Source of the DNA: Pseudomonas abietaniphila
GTDB taxonomy: Bacteria > Pseudomonadota > Gammaproteobacteria > Pseudomonadales > Pseudomonadaceae
Length of the DNA stretch: 64,000 bases
Direction: 5' to 3'
Assembly (NCBI RefSeq): GCF_900100795.1
Contig: NZ_FNCO01000007.1
Location: 293,715 to 357,714 of the forward strand
Each line of letters opens with the position of its first letter. Position 1 is the stretch's first letter. This document shows positions 9,625 to 17,343 of the stretch, piece after piece. Under the pieces are notes generated by a model that ran no database searches, was not told where the DNA came from, and worked only from the letters and a program-made list of their open reading frames with translations. Made by a program: the position numbers and the translations under genes.

Positions 9625-10821
9625 ATGAGCCTGTTTTCCGCTGTCGAAATGGCACCACGCGATCCTATCCTGGGCCTCAACGAAGCATTCAACGCCGATA
9701 CCCGTACCACCAAGGTCAACCTGGGTGTAGGCGTCTACAGCAACGAAGAAGGGAAAATTCCGCTGCTGCGTGCCGTTGCCGAAGCAGAGGACATTCGCGT
9801 CGCTCAACACGTCCCCCGCGGTTACTTGCCGATTGATGGCATCGCCGCCTATGACAAAGCCGTTCAAACCCTGCTGTTCGGTGCCGAGTCGCCGTTGCTG
9901 GCTTCCGGCCGCGTGATGACCGTGCAGGCCGTCGGCGGCACCGGCGCCCTGAAAATCGGTGCTGACTTCCTCAAGCAGCTGTCGCCAGACGCCGTTGTGG
10001 CGATCAGCGACCCGAGCTGGGAAAACCACCGCGCCCTGTTCGAAACTGCCGGTTTCCCGGTGCAGAATTATCGTTACTACGACGCCGCCACCCACGACGT
10101 GAACCGCGCGGGCATGCTGGAAGACCTGCAGAACCTGCCAGCCGGCTCGATCGTCGTCCTGCACGCGTGCTGCCACAACCCGACCGGCGTTGACCTGACC
10201 CTGGACGACTGGAAAAAAGTCCTTGAGGTGCTGAAAACCAAAGGCCACGTGCCGTTCCTCGACATGGCGTATCAGGGCTTTGGCGACGGCATCGACGAAG
10301 ACGCCGCCGCCGTGCGTCTGTTCGCTGAATCGGGCCTGACCTTCTTCGCCTCCAGCTCGTTCTCCAAGTCGTTCTCGCTGTATGGCGAGCGTGTGGGCGC
10401 GCTGTCGATCGTCACCGACTCCAAAGAAGAAACCGCGCGTGTCCTGTCCCAGGTCAAGCGTGTGATCCGCACCAACTACTCGAACCCGCCGACCCATGGC
10501 GCAACCATCGTCGCCGCGGTGCTGAACAGCCCTGAGTTGCGTCAGAAGTGGGAAGACGAACTGGCCGAAATGCGTTTGCGCATTCGTGCCATGCGTGAAG
10601 AAATGACGAACCGCCTGGCGAACAACGCGGCCGGTCAGGACTTCAGCTTCGTGGCGCGTCAGCGTGGGATGTTCTCCTACTCGGGCCTGACCACCGAGCA
10701 GGTGCATCGCCTGCGCAACGAGTTCGGGATCTACGCGCTGGACACCGGCCGGATCTGTGTGGCGGCGTTGAACACGCGCAACATTGAAGCGGTGACCAAA
10801 GCGATTCTGGCGGTTATTTAA
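9625..10821 (+). CDS. tyrB: aromatic amino acid / aspartate aminotransferase
   Basis: This PLP enzyme (fold type I, class I) transfers amino groups between aromatic amino acids or aspartate and 2-oxoglutarate. With the ATG at 9625 it is 398 residues, the usual TyrB length, starting MSLFSAVEMAPRDPILGLNE. The frame is open upstream to 9466, but that extension would add 53 non-conserved residues and is rejected. Conserved elements are NLGVGVYSNEEGKIPLL, the HACCHNPTG loop, the FLDMAYQGFG segment and the PLP lysine near residue 248 in SSSFSKSFSLYGERVG. A strong terminator follows at 10844. The split between TyrB and AspC is not certain from sequence alone. Confidence 0.92.
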   Translation: MSLFSAVEMAPRDPILGLNEAFNADTRTTKVNLGVGVYSNEEGKIPLLRAVAEAEDIRVAQHVPRGYLPIDGIAAYDKAVQTLLFGAESPLLASGRVMTVQAVGGTGALKIGADFLKQLSPDAVVAISDPSWENHRALFETAGFPVQNYRYYDAATHDVNRAGMLEDLQNLPAGSIVVLHACCHNPTGVDLTLDDWKKVLEVLKTKGHVPFLDMAYQGFGDGIDEDAAAVRLFAESGLTFFASSSFSKSFSLYGERVGALSIVTDSKEETARVLSQVKRVIRTNYSNPPTHGATIVAAVLNSPELRQKWEDELAEMRLRIRAMREEMTNRLANNAAGQDFSFVARQRGMFSYSGLTTEQVHRLRNEFGIYALDTGRICVAALNTRNIEAVTKAILAVI

Positions 10822-10843
10822 CGAGCAGCTGCAAGCTGCATGA

Positions 10844-10877
10844 GGGGAAGCAGATCGGTGTCTGCTTCCCCTTTTTT
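10844..10877 (+). terminator. rho-independent terminator of the aminotransferase gene
   Basis: A perfect 10-bp stem, GGGGAAGCAG (10844-10853) and CTGCTTCCCC (10862-10871), with an 8-nt loop is followed by six Ts (10872-10877). It lies 22 bp after the stop codon at 10821. Confidence 0.93.
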
Positions 10878-10895
10878 ATGCCTGACGCAAAACAC

Positions 10896-10984
10896 TGTAG
10901 GAGCGCGCTTGCCCGCGAAAGCGGAGTTTCAGGCAACCTGCCTTTCACAGACATATCGCCATCGCGGGCAAGCGCGCTCCTACA
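10896..10984. repeat. REP pair, GAGCGCGCTTGCCCGCGA type
   Basis: Inverted arms TGTAGGAGCGCGCTTGCCCG and CGGGCAAGCGCGCTCCTACA flank a spacer of about 50 bp. Related copies are at 19608-19692 and a single half at 33595-33616. It lies between the terminator and the convergent oxygenase gene. Confidence 0.9.
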
Positions 10985-11029
10985 TTTACCCGCGTTCATC
11001 CAAGCAACTGCATAGGCTCATGCCCTTAC

Positions 11030-11995
11030 TCACTGCGCCTTCTTGCGATACGCCATCGAGTCATCAATCCGCTTGAGGATGTAATCCCCCGCCGCCACCG
11101 GCGGATACAGGCTGGTCGCCGCATCGATCCCCAGATCACAGGGGTCAACCATGGCGCCGTAGGTGGGGTCGTAGAACGTGGCGATGGAATACCGCTCATG
11201 CCCGGATTTGTTGATCACCCGATGCAACGTCGAGCGAAAGCGATCATTCGACCAGCGCGCCAGCAAATCCCCGACATTGACCACCAGACTGCCCTCGACG
11301 GGCGTGGCGTCAATCCAGCGGTTGCTGCCCAGTTCACGGACCTGCAAACCGCCGCTGTTGTCCTGATACAGCAACGTGATGCAACCGTAATCCGTATGCG
11401 GCGCAACGCCGAACTGATCGGTCTCGGCCATCGGCGGATGCGGCGGGTAATACACCATCTGCGTGCGCTGCAAGCGCTTGCCGTATTTCGGCTCAAAGAA
11501 ACCAGGCTCGATGCCCAGCCCTACCGCAACCGCTTTGAGCAGGTCGGCGCCGGCCAGGCCGATTTCTTCGTAATAGGCCTCCAGCGCCATGCGCAACTCC
11601 GGCATGAAATCCGGCCACTGATTCGGCCCACGCAAGGCCTCACCCGCCAGCACACAGGGATCGTATTCCGGCAGCTCCAGCCCCATGCTGAAGAACTCCT
11701 TGAAGTCCGGCTTGGTGGCTTCATACATCAGCGCACCGCCGAGGGCATGCCAGCCACGGTGACGTTTGTTCACCGCCACCTGACGCTTCACGTCCGCCGG
11801 GTAGGCAAAGAAGGTTTTCGCCGCCGCCATGGCAGTGTCGATCACGGGCTGCGGCACGCCGTGGTTGATGATGTAGAAAAACCCGGTTTCGCCGCAGGCC
11901 TTGCGAATCGCCTCCCCGGCACGGGCGACCGCCGCCGGGTCGCCCTCGCGAACACCGGCCATGTCGATCAGAGGGAGATGGGTGTGAGCGGTCAT
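11030..11995 (-). CDS. isopenicillin-N-synthase-like 2-oxoglutarate/Fe(II) oxygenase
   Basis: This soluble oxygenase (321 residues from the ATG at 11995) has the layout of the IPNS/flavanone hydroxylase family. There is an N-terminal DIOX_N region with TGFFYIINHGVPQPVIDTAM, then the jelly-roll core. The iron-binding facial triad is visible as APHTDYGCITLLYQ (His and Asp) and the distal His in FRSTLHRVIN. The 2-oxoglutarate-binding Arg and Ser are in ERYSIATFYDP. The frame runs 27 codons further upstream, but AGGAG stands 8 bp before the chosen ATG. It is divergent from the hydroxy-acid dehydrogenase gene at 12383, and both promoters carry the same CTGTnTAnACAG operator. This points to a role in the same uncharacterised catabolic pathway; the substrate is unknown. 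Confidence 0.88.
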   Translation of the reverse strand: MTAHTHLPLIDMAGVREGDPAAVARAGEAIRKACGETGFFYIINHGVPQPVIDTAMAAAKTFFAYPADVKRQVAVNKRHRGWHALGGALMYEATKPDFKEFFSMGLELPEYDPCVLAGEALRGPNQWPDFMPELRMALEAYYEEIGLAGADLLKAVAVGLGIEPGFFEPKYGKRLQRTQMVYYPPHPPMAETDQFGVAPHTDYGCITLLYQDNSGGLQVRELGSNRWIDATPVEGSLVVNVGDLLARWSNDRFRSTLHRVINKSGHERYSIATFYDPTYGAMVDPCDLGIDAATSLYPPVAAGDYILKRIDDSMAYRKKAQ

Positions 11996-12026
11996 GCGAG
12001 CTCCTGTCGGTTGAGGATCGGACAAG

Positions 12027-12038
12027 CTGTATAGACAG
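12027..12038 (-). promoter_or_regulatory. HutC-type GntR operator upstream of the oxygenase gene
   Basis: CTGTATAGACAG on the plus strand reads CTGTCTATACAG on the minus strand. It fits the GTnTAnAC core known for HutC-subfamily GntR regulators. The exact reverse complement recurs at 12354-12365, upstream of the divergent gene. The probable regulator is the UTRA-domain protein encoded at 18421. Confidence 0.65.
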
Positions 12039-12087
12039 GTGAAGCATTTAGTGTGCCCAACACTGTCCTGCAGCACCCCCTTGGTCC

Positions 12088-12187
12088 TGTGGGAGCTGCC
12101 GGAGGTTACGACGGTGGCGAATGCGTGGTGTGAGGCGTGTCAGACAGGACGCTTTCGCCACCGTCGTAACCTCCGGCAGCTCCCACA
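12088..12187. repeat. REP pair with 34-bp perfect arms (GGAGGTTACGACGGTGGCGAA type)
   Basis: The left arm 12088-12121 and the right arm 12154-12187 are exact inverted repeats of 34 bp with a 32-bp spacer. They contain GCTGCCGGAGGTTACGACGG. Family members recur in the tandem array at 63603-64000. The element separates the two operators of the divergent promoter region; no gene was seen in the 387 bp from 11996 to 12382. Confidence 0.9.
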
Positions 12188-12353
12188 AAGTTCGGTGTGC
12201 AAATCAAGACAGTTCCCACACGCCCCAGTACCGGGCAGGCAGGCCTTTGTCAGTGCAACTTTTGGTGACATCGTTCCAAGCACTGTTCCTACGGCGGTGA
12301 TGGCAGCCCAAGCGCCAGGTTCCTGCGCTGAACTGGCCTGCATCTTGCCTAAG

Positions 12354-12365
12354 CTGTCTATACAG
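12354..12365 (+). promoter_or_regulatory. HutC-type GntR operator upstream of the hydroxy-acid dehydrogenase operon
   Basis: CTGTCTATACAG (GT-C-TA-T-AC core) lies 17 bp before the start codon at 12383, so a bound repressor would cover the transcription start or ribosome entry. It is the same 12-mer as at 12027-12038 in opposite orientation, and both are preceded by AAG on the plus strand. Confidence 0.68.
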
Positions 12366-12382
12366 CTCGCCCAAGGATTGTC

Positions 12383-13573
12383 ATGCGTCGCTATCACGCC
12401 GGTACCGATTTTCTCCGCGCGCACAGTATTGCCGAACTGGCTCACATGGCCCGTCGGCGTTTGCCGCATTTCGCCTGGGAGTACCTGGAAGGTGGCGCCG
12501 AAGAAGAACTGACGCTGGCGCGCAATCGCCAGGCGTTCGCCGACGTGAGCCTGCTGCCCAGGACACTGATTCCCTGGCAGACCCCCGACACACGCCGCAC
12601 GCTGTTCGAGCGACAACTGGCACTGCCGATGGCCATCGCACCGACGGGCTACAACGGCATGCTGCACCGCGACGCCGACATTCATCTTGCCCGCGCAGCG
12701 ACCGCGCGCGGCCTGCCCTTTTCCCTCAGCACCGTTTCGACCACCTCAATGGAAGCGATCGTCGCTGCCGTGCCCAACGTCAACCTGTGGTTTCAGCTGT
12801 ACAGCATGAGCGACCCTGCGGTGCAGGAGGACTTGCTGCAGCGCGCCGAAGCGGTGGGTTGCAAGACCTTGCTGCTGACCACCGATGCCGTGCTGCTGGG
12901 CAACCGCGAGTGGGACAAGCGCAATTTCGCGCGACCGCGCCAACTGAGCCTGCGCAACAAGTTCGACGTCCTGCGCCACCCGCGCTGGATCAAACAGGCG
13001 CTTTGGCCGCACGGCATGCCGAGCATGGCCAACCTCGACCGCTACCTGCCGGCCCACCAGCGCAATGCCGCCGGGGCCGCGCACTTCATCGGTGAAAAGA
13101 TGGAGAAGCAGTTGAGCTGGGATTTCCTTGCCCGATTGCGTGAGCGGTGGCCCCACCGCTTGCTGCTCAAGGGCGTGATGCACCCGCAAGACGCCGAGCA
13201 GGCCGTGAAGCTCGGGCTGGACGGCATCGTCGTCACCAATCATGGCGGTCGGCAACTGGATGGCGTCCCTGCCACGCTCGATTGCCTGCCCGCCATCGCT
13301 GATGTTGCCAAAGGCAAGCTCAGCATCCTGCTCGACAGCGGCATTCGACGCGGCACCGATATTCTGAAGGCGTGCGCGCTGGGTGCGGACGCCGTATTGC
13401 TGGGCCGCGCAACCCTCTACGGCGTGGCCGTGGGCGGTCAGGCCGGCGCCGGCCATGCGCTGGACTTGCTGGCGAACGAACTGCGGCTGGCCCTGACCTT
13501 GCTCGGTCAACCAGACCTGAATCAATTGAGCGCCAGCCGCAAGCCTGACGCGACCTTTACCGTGAGTGGATGA
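12383..13573 (+). CDS. FMN-dependent alpha-hydroxy acid dehydrogenase (LldD/mandelate dehydrogenase family)
   Basis: This enzyme oxidises an (S)-2-hydroxy acid to the 2-oxo acid using FMN. The 396-residue TIM barrel carries the family motifs HFAWEYLEGGAEEELTLARN near the N-terminus and PMAIAPTGYNGMLH for FMN binding. The active-site signature is VTNHGGRQLDGVPATLDCLP, with the catalytic His and substrate-binding Arg, and LLDSGIRRGTDILKACALGA binds phosphate. Lactate, mandelate and glycolate oxidisers share these motifs, so the substrate is open. The next gene follows one base after the stop, and a different type of hydroxy-acid oxidoreductase is encoded there. This suggests that both enantiomers, or two pathway steps, are handled by one operon. 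Confidence 0.9.
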   Translation: MRRYHAGTDFLRAHSIAELAHMARRRLPHFAWEYLEGGAEEELTLARNRQAFADVSLLPRTLIPWQTPDTRRTLFERQLALPMAIAPTGYNGMLHRDADIHLARAATARGLPFSLSTVSTTSMEAIVAAVPNVNLWFQLYSMSDPAVQEDLLQRAEAVGCKTLLLTTDAVLLGNREWDKRNFARPRQLSLRNKFDVLRHPRWIKQALWPHGMPSMANLDRYLPAHQRNAAGAAHFIGEKMEKQLSWDFLARLRERWPHRLLLKGVMHPQDAEQAVKLGLDGIVVTNHGGRQLDGVPATLDCLPAIADVAKGKLSILLDSGIRRGTDILKACALGADAVLLGRATLYGVAVGGQAGAGHALDLLANELRLALTLLGQPDLNQLSASRKPDATFTVSG

Positions 13574-13574
13574 C

Positions 13575-14951
13575 ATGAGCGACCTGCAACAGACCCTCAC
13601 CCGGTTACGCGAAGCCTTGGGCGATGCGCAGGTGCTGACCGGCGATGCCATCAGCCAGCGTCACTACAGCGACTGGACCCGCCACGCGCCGACCTGCCCG
13701 GCTGCGCTGCTGCTGCCCAAAGACACTGAACAGGTGTCAGTCGCCCTGCGCATCTGCAACGCGGCCGGACAACCCGTCGTGCCGCAAGGTGGCATGACTG
13801 GCCTGGCAGGCGGAGCGGTGCCCCGCGCCAGCGACATCGCGCTGTCGCTGGACCGCCTGCGCGGCATCGAAGAAATCGACGCGGCGGCCGCGACCGTCAC
13901 CGTGAGGGCAGGCACCACCCTGCAGGAGATCCAGCAGGCGGTTGCCGATGCCGGTTACCTGTTTCCGCTGGACCTGGGCGCTCGCGGCTCCTGTCAGATC
14001 GGCGGCAACATTGCGACCAACGCGGGCGGCAATGCGGTGATCCGTTATGGCATGACCCGCGACCTTGTGCTGGGTCTGGAAGTGGTGCTTGCCGACGGTC
14101 GCGTGTTGAACCTGATGAACAAGATGATCAAGAACAACTGCGGCTATGACCTAAAACAGTGCTTCATCGGCAGCGAAGGCACCCTTGGGGTGATTACCCG
14201 TGCGGTGCTGAAGATGGCCCCTCAGCCGGGCGAGTCCACCACCCTGCTCTGCGCCCTGCCCGATTACGCCAGCGCGGTCGCCTTGTTGCGGCGCCTCCAG
14301 CGCAACGCTGGCACGCCGCAGGCGTATGAGTTGATGTGGCAGGACTTCTTCCGCATGGGCGTGTCGTGGCTGGAAACCCCGGTGGCGCCGATGCCCGACC
14401 ATCATCCCCTGTACGTGCTGCTGGAATCCTCGGCGACCAGTGAGGTGCTGGAGCAGACGCTGGAAGCGGCCATCGAGGCGGGCGAAGTGGTCGATGCGAT
14501 CCTCGCCACCTCACAGACCCAGGCCCGCAGCCTGTGGAAGATCCGCGAAGCCACCGGCGAATTCCCGGTGCGTCTGGCGCCTTTGAATTTCGACATCAGC
14601 CTGCCGATCGGTCAGATCGGCGACTTCGCCGACCTGTGCCGCCAACGCCTGGATGAGCGCTGGCCCGGTAACCACAACGTGTATTTCGGCCACATCGGTG
14701 ACAGCAATCTGCACCTGACCGTGGACTGCAACTCGCTGCCGCAACCTGCGCCCGTCTACGAAATCGAAGAACTGGTGTACAGCGCGGTGGGCGAGCTGGG
14801 TGGCGCCGTTTCTGCTGAACACGGCATCGGCCTGCTCAAGCGCGAGTTTCTTCATCATTCGGTCAGCGAAGAAGCTTTAGAGGCGATGGCCGGGCTCAAG
14901 CGCAGCTTTGACCCCAAGGGCATTCTGAATCCGGGGAAAATCTTCGGTTGA
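13575..14951 (+). CDS. FAD-linked 2-hydroxy acid dehydrogenase (GlcD/D-2-hydroxyglutarate dehydrogenase family)
   Basis: This is a 458-residue flavoprotein of the vanillyl-alcohol-oxidase fold. The FAD-binding PCMH domain shows VVPQGGMTGLAGGAVPRA and the conserved IGGNIATNAGGNAVIRYGMT. The FAD-oxidase C domain has NVYFGHIGDSNLHLTV, with the metal-site histidines, and SAEHGIGLLKREFL. Such enzymes oxidise D-2-hydroxy acids and pass electrons to ETF or quinone. The ATG at 13575 is chosen over an in-frame GTG at 13566, which lies inside the upstream gene. The tight spacing to the FMN enzyme supports one transcript. Confidence 0.9.
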   Translation: MSDLQQTLTRLREALGDAQVLTGDAISQRHYSDWTRHAPTCPAALLLPKDTEQVSVALRICNAAGQPVVPQGGMTGLAGGAVPRASDIALSLDRLRGIEEIDAAAATVTVRAGTTLQEIQQAVADAGYLFPLDLGARGSCQIGGNIATNAGGNAVIRYGMTRDLVLGLEVVLADGRVLNLMNKMIKNNCGYDLKQCFIGSEGTLGVITRAVLKMAPQPGESTTLLCALPDYASAVALLRRLQRNAGTPQAYELMWQDFFRMGVSWLETPVAPMPDHHPLYVLLESSATSEVLEQTLEAAIEAGEVVDAILATSQTQARSLWKIREATGEFPVRLAPLNFDISLPIGQIGDFADLCRQRLDERWPGNHNVYFGHIGDSNLHLTVDCNSLPQPAPVYEIEELVYSAVGELGGAVSAEHGIGLLKREFLHHSVSEEALEAMAGLKRSFDPKGILNPGKIFG

Positions 14952-14965
14952 AGGCTTCGGTGGTT

Positions 14966-14973
14966 GTATATAC
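14966..14973 (+). promoter_or_regulatory. HutC-type operator core upstream of the ABC transporter genes
   Basis: GTATATAC is a perfect palindrome with the same GTnTAnAC core as the operators at 12027 and 12354. It lies in the 105-bp gap before the solute-binding protein gene (start 15057), about 83 bp upstream of the start. The flanks (TT...CGG) differ from the other two sites, so confidence is lower. Confidence 0.5.
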
Positions 14974-15056
14974 CGGTATGGCACGCTAACTGCAGCACGA
15001 GCTACCACTTCTGCCCCACATAACGACGACAACACTGCACCTGAAGGAGTTACCCC

Positions 15057-15923
15057 ATGCAACTCGATTCCTGCGTTGATACGAAAGTGTTCAGTAAGAC
15101 GTTCAAAAGCCTGAGCATCGCGGCCATGTTGGCGGCTTTCTCTGTGGGGGTAATGCCGCTGGCCGCTCACGCCGACCAACTGGCCGACGTGAAGAAAGCC
15201 GGTGAACTGGTGGTCGGTACCGAGATGCAATTCGCCCCGTTCGACTTTCTCGACGCGGGCAAACAGAAAGGCCTGAACGCCGAGCTGTTCGAAGCGCTGG
15301 GCAAGGAACTGGGGGTCAAGATCAAGTTCCTCGACCTGCCATGGCCAAGCGTGCTGCCAGGCCTTGAGGCGAAGAAATTCGACGTGGTCGCCGGCCCGAT
15401 CATCGTCACCAAAGCCCGCAAAGAGCGTTATCACTTTGTCTCGCCAATCGCCGAAGCCACCGTGGCGCTGATGGTCGGCGCCAAGGACGACAGCATCAAG
15501 AAGCCCGAGGACATCGCGGGTAAAACCGTGGGTGCCGGTAAAGGTTCCGCGCAACTGGAAGAGCTGAAAACCTTCGCTGCAACGCTGCCGGAGAAGGTCA
15601 CCATTCGCGAATACGTCGACAACAACCAGGCCTACGCCGACCTGGCGGCCAAACGCATCGTCGCCGTGGCCAACTCGTTGCCCAACATTTCCTACGTCGC
15701 GGCGCAGAAAGCCAATCTGTACAAAGTGGTGCAACCGCCGTTCGGCAAGAAATCCTACTTCGCCTACCTGGGCCGCAAGGATGCCGACGCCGACAGCCTG
15801 ATCGCCGCGCTGGATGCTGCGGTGAACAAGATGCACGCGGACGGCCGTCTGGCGGCATTGCAGAAGAAATGGCTGGGCGCGGAAATGGATGTGCCAAAGG
15901 GTGATTTTGAGCCGACTTGGTAA
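15057..15923 (+). CDS. polar amino-acid type ABC transporter, periplasmic binding protein
   Basis: This is a 288-residue secreted protein. A signal peptide covers residues about 1-39 (hydrophobic core SIAAMLAAFSVGVMPLAAHA, cleaved before DQLADV). A class II solute-binding fold follows, with VGTEMQFAPFDFLDA at the ligand-binding start and the typical GPIIVTKARKERYHFVSP and GKTVGAGKGSAQLEEL segments. It delivers a polar amino acid or similar acid to the permeases encoded downstream. GAAGGAG stands 8 bp before the ATG. In this cluster the ligand could be the substrate of the oxygenase or of the hydroxy-acid dehydrogenases. Confidence 0.92.
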   Translation: MQLDSCVDTKVFSKTFKSLSIAAMLAAFSVGVMPLAAHADQLADVKKAGELVVGTEMQFAPFDFLDAGKQKGLNAELFEALGKELGVKIKFLDLPWPSVLPGLEAKKFDVVAGPIIVTKARKERYHFVSPIAEATVALMVGAKDDSIKKPEDIAGKTVGAGKGSAQLEELKTFAATLPEKVTIREYVDNNQAYADLAAKRIVAVANSLPNISYVAAQKANLYKVVQPPFGKKSYFAYLGRKDADADSLIAALDAAVNKMHADGRLAALQKKWLGAEMDVPKGDFEPTW

Positions 15924-15940
15924 TACCGGCGAAGCTCCCC

Positions 15941-15960
15941 TGTAGGAGCGCGCTCCTACA
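15941..15960. repeat. 20-bp perfect REP palindrome
   Basis: TGTAGGAGCGCGCTCCTACA is fully self-complementary with no spacer. It looks like two REP half-tips fused. It lies between the binding protein gene and the first permease gene, where an mRNA hairpin could stabilise the upstream message and raise binding-protein levels. Confidence 0.85.
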
Positions 15961-16003
15961 GGGTTCGGCGTCAGGCATCTGATTTATACGCTGGAGTCAC
16001 ACC

Positions 16004-16663
16004 GTGTTCGATTGGCCCTTGCTGCAGCAGAACGCACCTTTATTGCTCGGCGCCCTGTGGGTGACGTTGCAGGTTTCCATCGCCGCGCTGGCGATCGGGT
16101 TTGTCATCGGCATCATGGTCGGCAGCCTGCGGCTGTCGCCGATTCCCCTGTTGCGCCGTCTGGGCGGGGCCTACATTTTCGTGTTCCGTGGCATCCCGCT
16201 GCTGGTGCAACTGCTGTTCATCTATTACTTCCTGCCGCGTATCGGCCTGCCCAATGTCTCGCCCACCGTGGCGGCGGTCATTGGCCTGTCGCTGGCGGCC
16301 GGCGCCTACATCGCCGAAATCATGCGCGGTGGTTTTCTTGCCATCCCTGGCGGCCAGCTGGAAGCGGCCGGTTTGCTGGGCCTGAGCGCGAGCCAGATGC
16401 TGATCCGCATCCGCGTGCCCCAGGCTGTGCGCCTGACCCTGCCTGCGCTGGTCAACGAAATGATCCTGTTGATCAAGGCCTCGTCGCTGGTGTCGGTCGT
16501 CGGCCTGGCCGACCTGACCCGCACCGCGCAGAACCTCGCCGCCAGCGACTACATGTTCGTTCAGGATTACCTGATGCTCGCGGGATTCTACTGCCTGATC
16601 AACATTCCGCTCGCCTACTGCGGCAGCCTGCTTGAACGTCGGCTGAAGGAGCAGACGGCATGA
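16004..16663 (+). CDS. amino-acid ABC transporter permease 1
   Basis: This is a 219-residue inner-membrane subunit of the HisM/GlnP family with several membrane helices. It has FVFRGIPLLVQLLFIYYFLP and the EAA loop (GGQLEAAGLLGLSASQMLIR, about residues 123-142) that docks the ATPase. The start is GTG at 16004. It overlaps the second permease gene by 4 bp (ATGA), so the two are translationally coupled and probably form a heterodimer. Confidence 0.92.
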   Translation: MFDWPLLQQNAPLLLGALWVTLQVSIAALAIGFVIGIMVGSLRLSPIPLLRRLGGAYIFVFRGIPLLVQLLFIYYFLPRIGLPNVSPTVAAVIGLSLAAGAYIAEIMRGGFLAIPGGQLEAAGLLGLSASQMLIRIRVPQAVRLTLPALVNEMILLIKASSLVSVVGLADLTRTAQNLAASDYMFVQDYLMLAGFYCLINIPLAYCGSLLERRLKEQTA

Positions 16664-17331
16664 TCTTCGACCCGAAAATAATCACCGACCACCTGGGCGA
16701 CATCGGCTCGGGCTTTCTGGTCACACTCGGCACCTGGAGCAGCGGCGTGGTGCTCGGTATTGCGCTGGGCATGCTGATTGCCGTGGCTCAGGTGTTTGGC
16801 AACCGCTTCGTGCGGGCGCCACTGCGGGTGTTCATCGAGCTGATTCGCAGCACGCCGTTTCTGGTGCAACTGTTCCTGGTGTATTACGGCGGGCCTTCCT
16901 TCGGGCTGAGCCTTGATCCGATTCCCGCCGGCATCCTGGGGCTGGGCGTTTACGGCAGCGTGTATTTCGCCGAGATCTTTCGCTCCGGGTTCGAGTCGGT
17001 GGCCCGGGGTCAGCTGGAAGCGGCAGATTGCCTGGGCATCACCCGCCTGCAATGCATCTGGCGGATTCAAGTGCCGCAAATGCTGGTGATCATCCTTCCG
17101 GCGCTGGTGAACATGATCACTGTGCTGTGCAAGGAAACCGCCGTGCTGTCGATCATCACCATCCCGGAACTCACGATGGTCCTGACCGGCATCGGCTCGG
17201 AGACCTTTGCCTTCGTCGAGACCCTGCTGATGTTGTGCATCGGCTATCTGATTCTGGTGGAGGCCTGCTCGCGACTGGGCATGCTCCTGGAAACCCGTGT
17301 GGGCCGCTTCATGAACAAACAACCACGATAA
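16660..17331 (+). CDS. amino-acid ABC transporter permease 2
   Basis: This is a 223-residue HisQ/GlnP-type permease. It contains VFIELIRSTPFLVQLFLVYY and the EAA loop ARGQLEAADCLGITRLQCIW, typical of polar amino-acid importers. It starts inside the stop codon region of permease 1 (ATGA overlap), and the ATPase gene follows after 12 bp. Confidence 0.92.
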   Translation: MIFDPKIITDHLGDIGSGFLVTLGTWSSGVVLGIALGMLIAVAQVFGNRFVRAPLRVFIELIRSTPFLVQLFLVYYGGPSFGLSLDPIPAGILGLGVYGSVYFAEIFRSGFESVARGQLEAADCLGITRLQCIWRIQVPQMLVIILPALVNMITVLCKETAVLSIITIPELTMVLTGIGSETFAFVETLLMLCIGYLILVEACSRLGMLLETRVGRFMNKQPR

Positions 17332-17343
17332 GGAAGCCCTCCC

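Noticed and set aside
12027..12365. CTGTnTAnACAG sites read as LexA boxes
   Set aside because: They share the CTGT...ACAG ends but are 12 bp, not the 16 bp of Pseudomonas LexA sites, and no SOS gene is near.
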